Assembly (NCBI RefSeq): GCF_010389155.1
Contig: NC_057761.1
Span: forward strand, 25,194,210 to 25,258,209
Direction: 5' to 3'
Length of the DNA: 64,000 nt
Source: Erigeron canadensis
Lineage: Eukaryota; Streptophyta; Magnoliopsida; Asterales; Asteraceae
The position numbers were made by a program, and so were the translations under genes. This document shows, piece by piece, positions 61,968 to 64,000 of this stretch. Position 1 is the first letter of the stretch; every line of letters starts with the position of its first letter. The notes under the pieces are model-generated. The model had not been told where the DNA came from and made no database searches. It was given only the letters and a program-made list of their open reading frames with translations.

Positions 61968-62417
61968 TTATTATTATTATTTAATAACACTTGGTAGGAG
62001 GAGTAACGCGGACACATAGCTTGCCAGGTAGATGCCGAAACATTTCAAGAGAAATTAAAAAAAAAAAAAAAAAAAGAGGTAGACACCGAAAATTGAGCTA
62101 AAAATGTGCATGCCCAAATTCCAGCTGTATCTCATTCACCGATGTATTTCATCACACACCCCGTTAAACAGAAGCTTCGATCGGTCCACAGTTGCCCACC
62201 CCAAAAAGTTCACATTTGGGTGGACAACTTTCTCTTTTTTTAGTAGACACGCAAATACTCTTTTCTTTATACTCGTACTTGTATAGAGTTTGTGTAGCTA
62301 TTCGATTAAATATTGAAAAATGAAAATTTTATCACAATTTTTAATTAATTTACAGTAACATATCACTTATATATGACAGATTGTAAGTTTTTAACATATA
62401 AATGTTATTATAAATAC
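61968..62417. other. Short intergenic stretch right of the Helitron
   Basis: AT-rich DNA with an A-run at 62054-62074. The small open frame at 62104-62286 (+) has no recognisable domain. Confidence 0.4.
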
Positions 62418-62431
62418 TATATACGAAATAT

Positions 62432-62603
62432 CTTCTAAATCCACTATGTAGGCCTCGGGCGTGATTTTACCCAAGGTCTCGGATTTGAGCCTTGGAGTTC
62501 TTATCTCATAAGTATTTTCTATGAAAAGGGGGTTGGAGGTCCAGAAATATAATGTTAAATTGCCTCCAATATGTCTGAATTGAAACTCACTTTGCAAAAA
62601 AAA
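62432..62603 (+). mobile_element. tRNA-derived SINE, copy 2
   Basis: A 172-bp sequence starting CTTCTAAATCCACTATGTAG, with a B-box-like AAGGTCTCGGATTTGAGCC, then GGGGTTGGAGGTCCAG and a 3' CTTTGCAAAAAAAA tail. It is flanked by 14-bp repeats TATATACGAAATAT (62418-62431) and TATATACGGAATAT (62604-62617). It matches the copy at 27657-27844 along its length. Confidence 0.8.
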
Positions 62604-62617
62604 TATATACGGAATAT

Positions 62618-63936
62618 AATGTTACGGATATCATTTCTCTTTGATATTACACCTAACTAAAATTGAATTTACATTGCTTATTTTTTGTTAAAATGTATGA
62701 CATTACTATGACCCATATATGTTGTAAATTGCGGTTAATTTTGAAACTTAACTTATATATGATACTAGTTCGAGGATACGAGTTAAGTGTCGGGCTCAAA
62801 TAGTGGGGTTAAAGGGATCGTGCCCTTTTGCAAACGTGCATGGTGCTATATCATAAAACTTATGATCTATTACAAAAGCCTTAAAGTAACTCCAATGTAT
62901 ACTTGGAGAATAGCTTTTTTACATGTCAATAGGTGTTTAAATACTTGATCGATTGTAAAAGTAACTTGCCTAATTTTTATTATTATTTGTATTATTACGA
63001 GTGGATGAAATGAGTTTGGTAAAATGGAAGTAAAAGAAATTCAACTCTTAAGTTCAATATGTAAAATTATTACAGCATCATTTTTATTTTATTTTTTTGA
63101 AAAGTTGTTATGACATTTTACTTTTAGGTAAGATGATGTAATAGTAATAAAAAAATAATAATAATTAATGTGTCCAAAATATAGGTTTAAAGGTAACAGA
63201 TAACAAATCAACGATAAACATTATTGAAAAAAAATGTGAAATGCATATGTTAAAAACTGAATGAATTAGAAATATATTTTTAAGTATATTTGTCAGACAT
63301 ATACTTTTAAACATATTTATCATTACTCTAAATATTGATACAAGAAAAAAAAAAAAAGAATGGTTAAGGATAGTGTTTTTAGACAAATCTTAGATAGGTG
63401 AGGTCGAGTTTACCCAAATATGAATTTGCATACACGTGATCATTATCTAATCCACATATAGATGTATTATCCGGGTATTATTAATATGATACTATGACAG
63501 TGGCTATGACATTTTACTTTTAGGTACAAACTACAAAGGACCCATGCATTTCGTTAAAGCTTAAATGTGTAATGATGTTTTTGACTATTGTAATCATTAA
63601 TCAAGATACTTTACGTTGATTAGCACACATATATGACTATAATACTTTGATTGGCAAATAGAATAAAATTGGGTATAAAGTGGAATCAAGTAGACAATCT
63701 AATAATGTCACTACTTAATTAGGTACACATTTTATAGCGTCATCATATTCACCCATGGCAATCAATATTACATAATTACATATGAAATCTAAAGTGCTTA
63801 TAAAATATAAAATGACCTAGTTAGGTATATACATGGCACTATCATCATTCATCCCCCAATTCTCGACCACCAACCAAATTTGCCTTTTTAAAAATTTTTT
63901 TTACCATTTTTGTCATACTAAATTACTAAATAATTG

Positions 63937-63981
<45 letters not shown>

Positions 63982-64000
63982 GATCGATTCATGTTTATCT
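62618..64000. other. Intergenic AT-rich DNA ending in an (AT)n microsatellite
   Basis: No gene was found in the last 1.4 kb. An (AT)n run spans about 63938-63976. Several poly-A and poly-T runs occur. Confidence 0.5.

Overview
This window looks like nuclear DNA of a flowering plant. The genes have introns bounded by GT and AG, the intergenic DNA is AT-rich, and the gene families (FAR1-related, MAKR, SLAC1/SLAH, plastid CPBP protease) are plant ones. The many dispersed copies of a 'GTCCCTGTGGTTT'-type element remind me of Asteraceae genomes, but that placement is recollection and was not tested. No rRNA, tRNA or CRISPR array was found.

Three host genes look intact. A plastid-type CAAX/CPBP (Abi) membrane protease lies at 9929-13889 (+, four exons). 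A membrane-associated kinase regulator of the MAKR6 type lies at 19723-20698 (+, two exons). An S-type anion channel of the SLAH2/SLAH3 group lies at 28960-31143 (-, four exons). A fourth gene, a FAR1-related (FRS) gene on the minus strand at about 260-8780, is a pseudogene. It carries frameshifts and stops and is split by a 6.3-kb Ty1/copia element.

Most of the rest is mobile DNA. (i) A copia element with 5-bp target duplications spans 2412-8725. (ii) A Tat-like Ty3/gypsy element with near-identical LTRs spans 37195-43813. Its sense gag is shattered and pol is absent, yet on the opposite strand it carries a three-exon gene that reads through intact for 600 codons. (iii) A large Helitron (about 49698-61967, minus) encodes a Rep/helicase with inactivating lesions, an apparently intact multi-exon RPA-like gene, and an oppositely oriented B3-like gene. 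(iv) Small non-autonomous elements include a 985-bp MULE-like foldback, a MULE-like MITE, two hAT-like elements (one with nested MITEs), a foldback built of roughly 20-bp repeats, a two-copy SINE family with target duplications, another SINE-like repeat inside an intron, and several short Helitrons. Two of the short Helitrons lie head-to-tail, 2 bp apart.

Layout: 1-8.8 kb FRS pseudogene plus copia; 9-14 kb CPBP protease; 14.2-17.5 kb MULE-like element and copia debris; 17.5-21 kb MAKR6-like gene; 21-28 kb repeats and MITEs; 28.9-31.6 kb SLAH; 32-37 kb hAT-like element and Helitron ends; 37.2-43.8 kb Tat-like element; 43.8-49.7 kb gene-poor DNA with short Helitrons; 49.7-62 kb large Helitron; 62-64 kb SINE and AT-rich DNA. 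All calls come from reading the sequence by eye; no database search was run.
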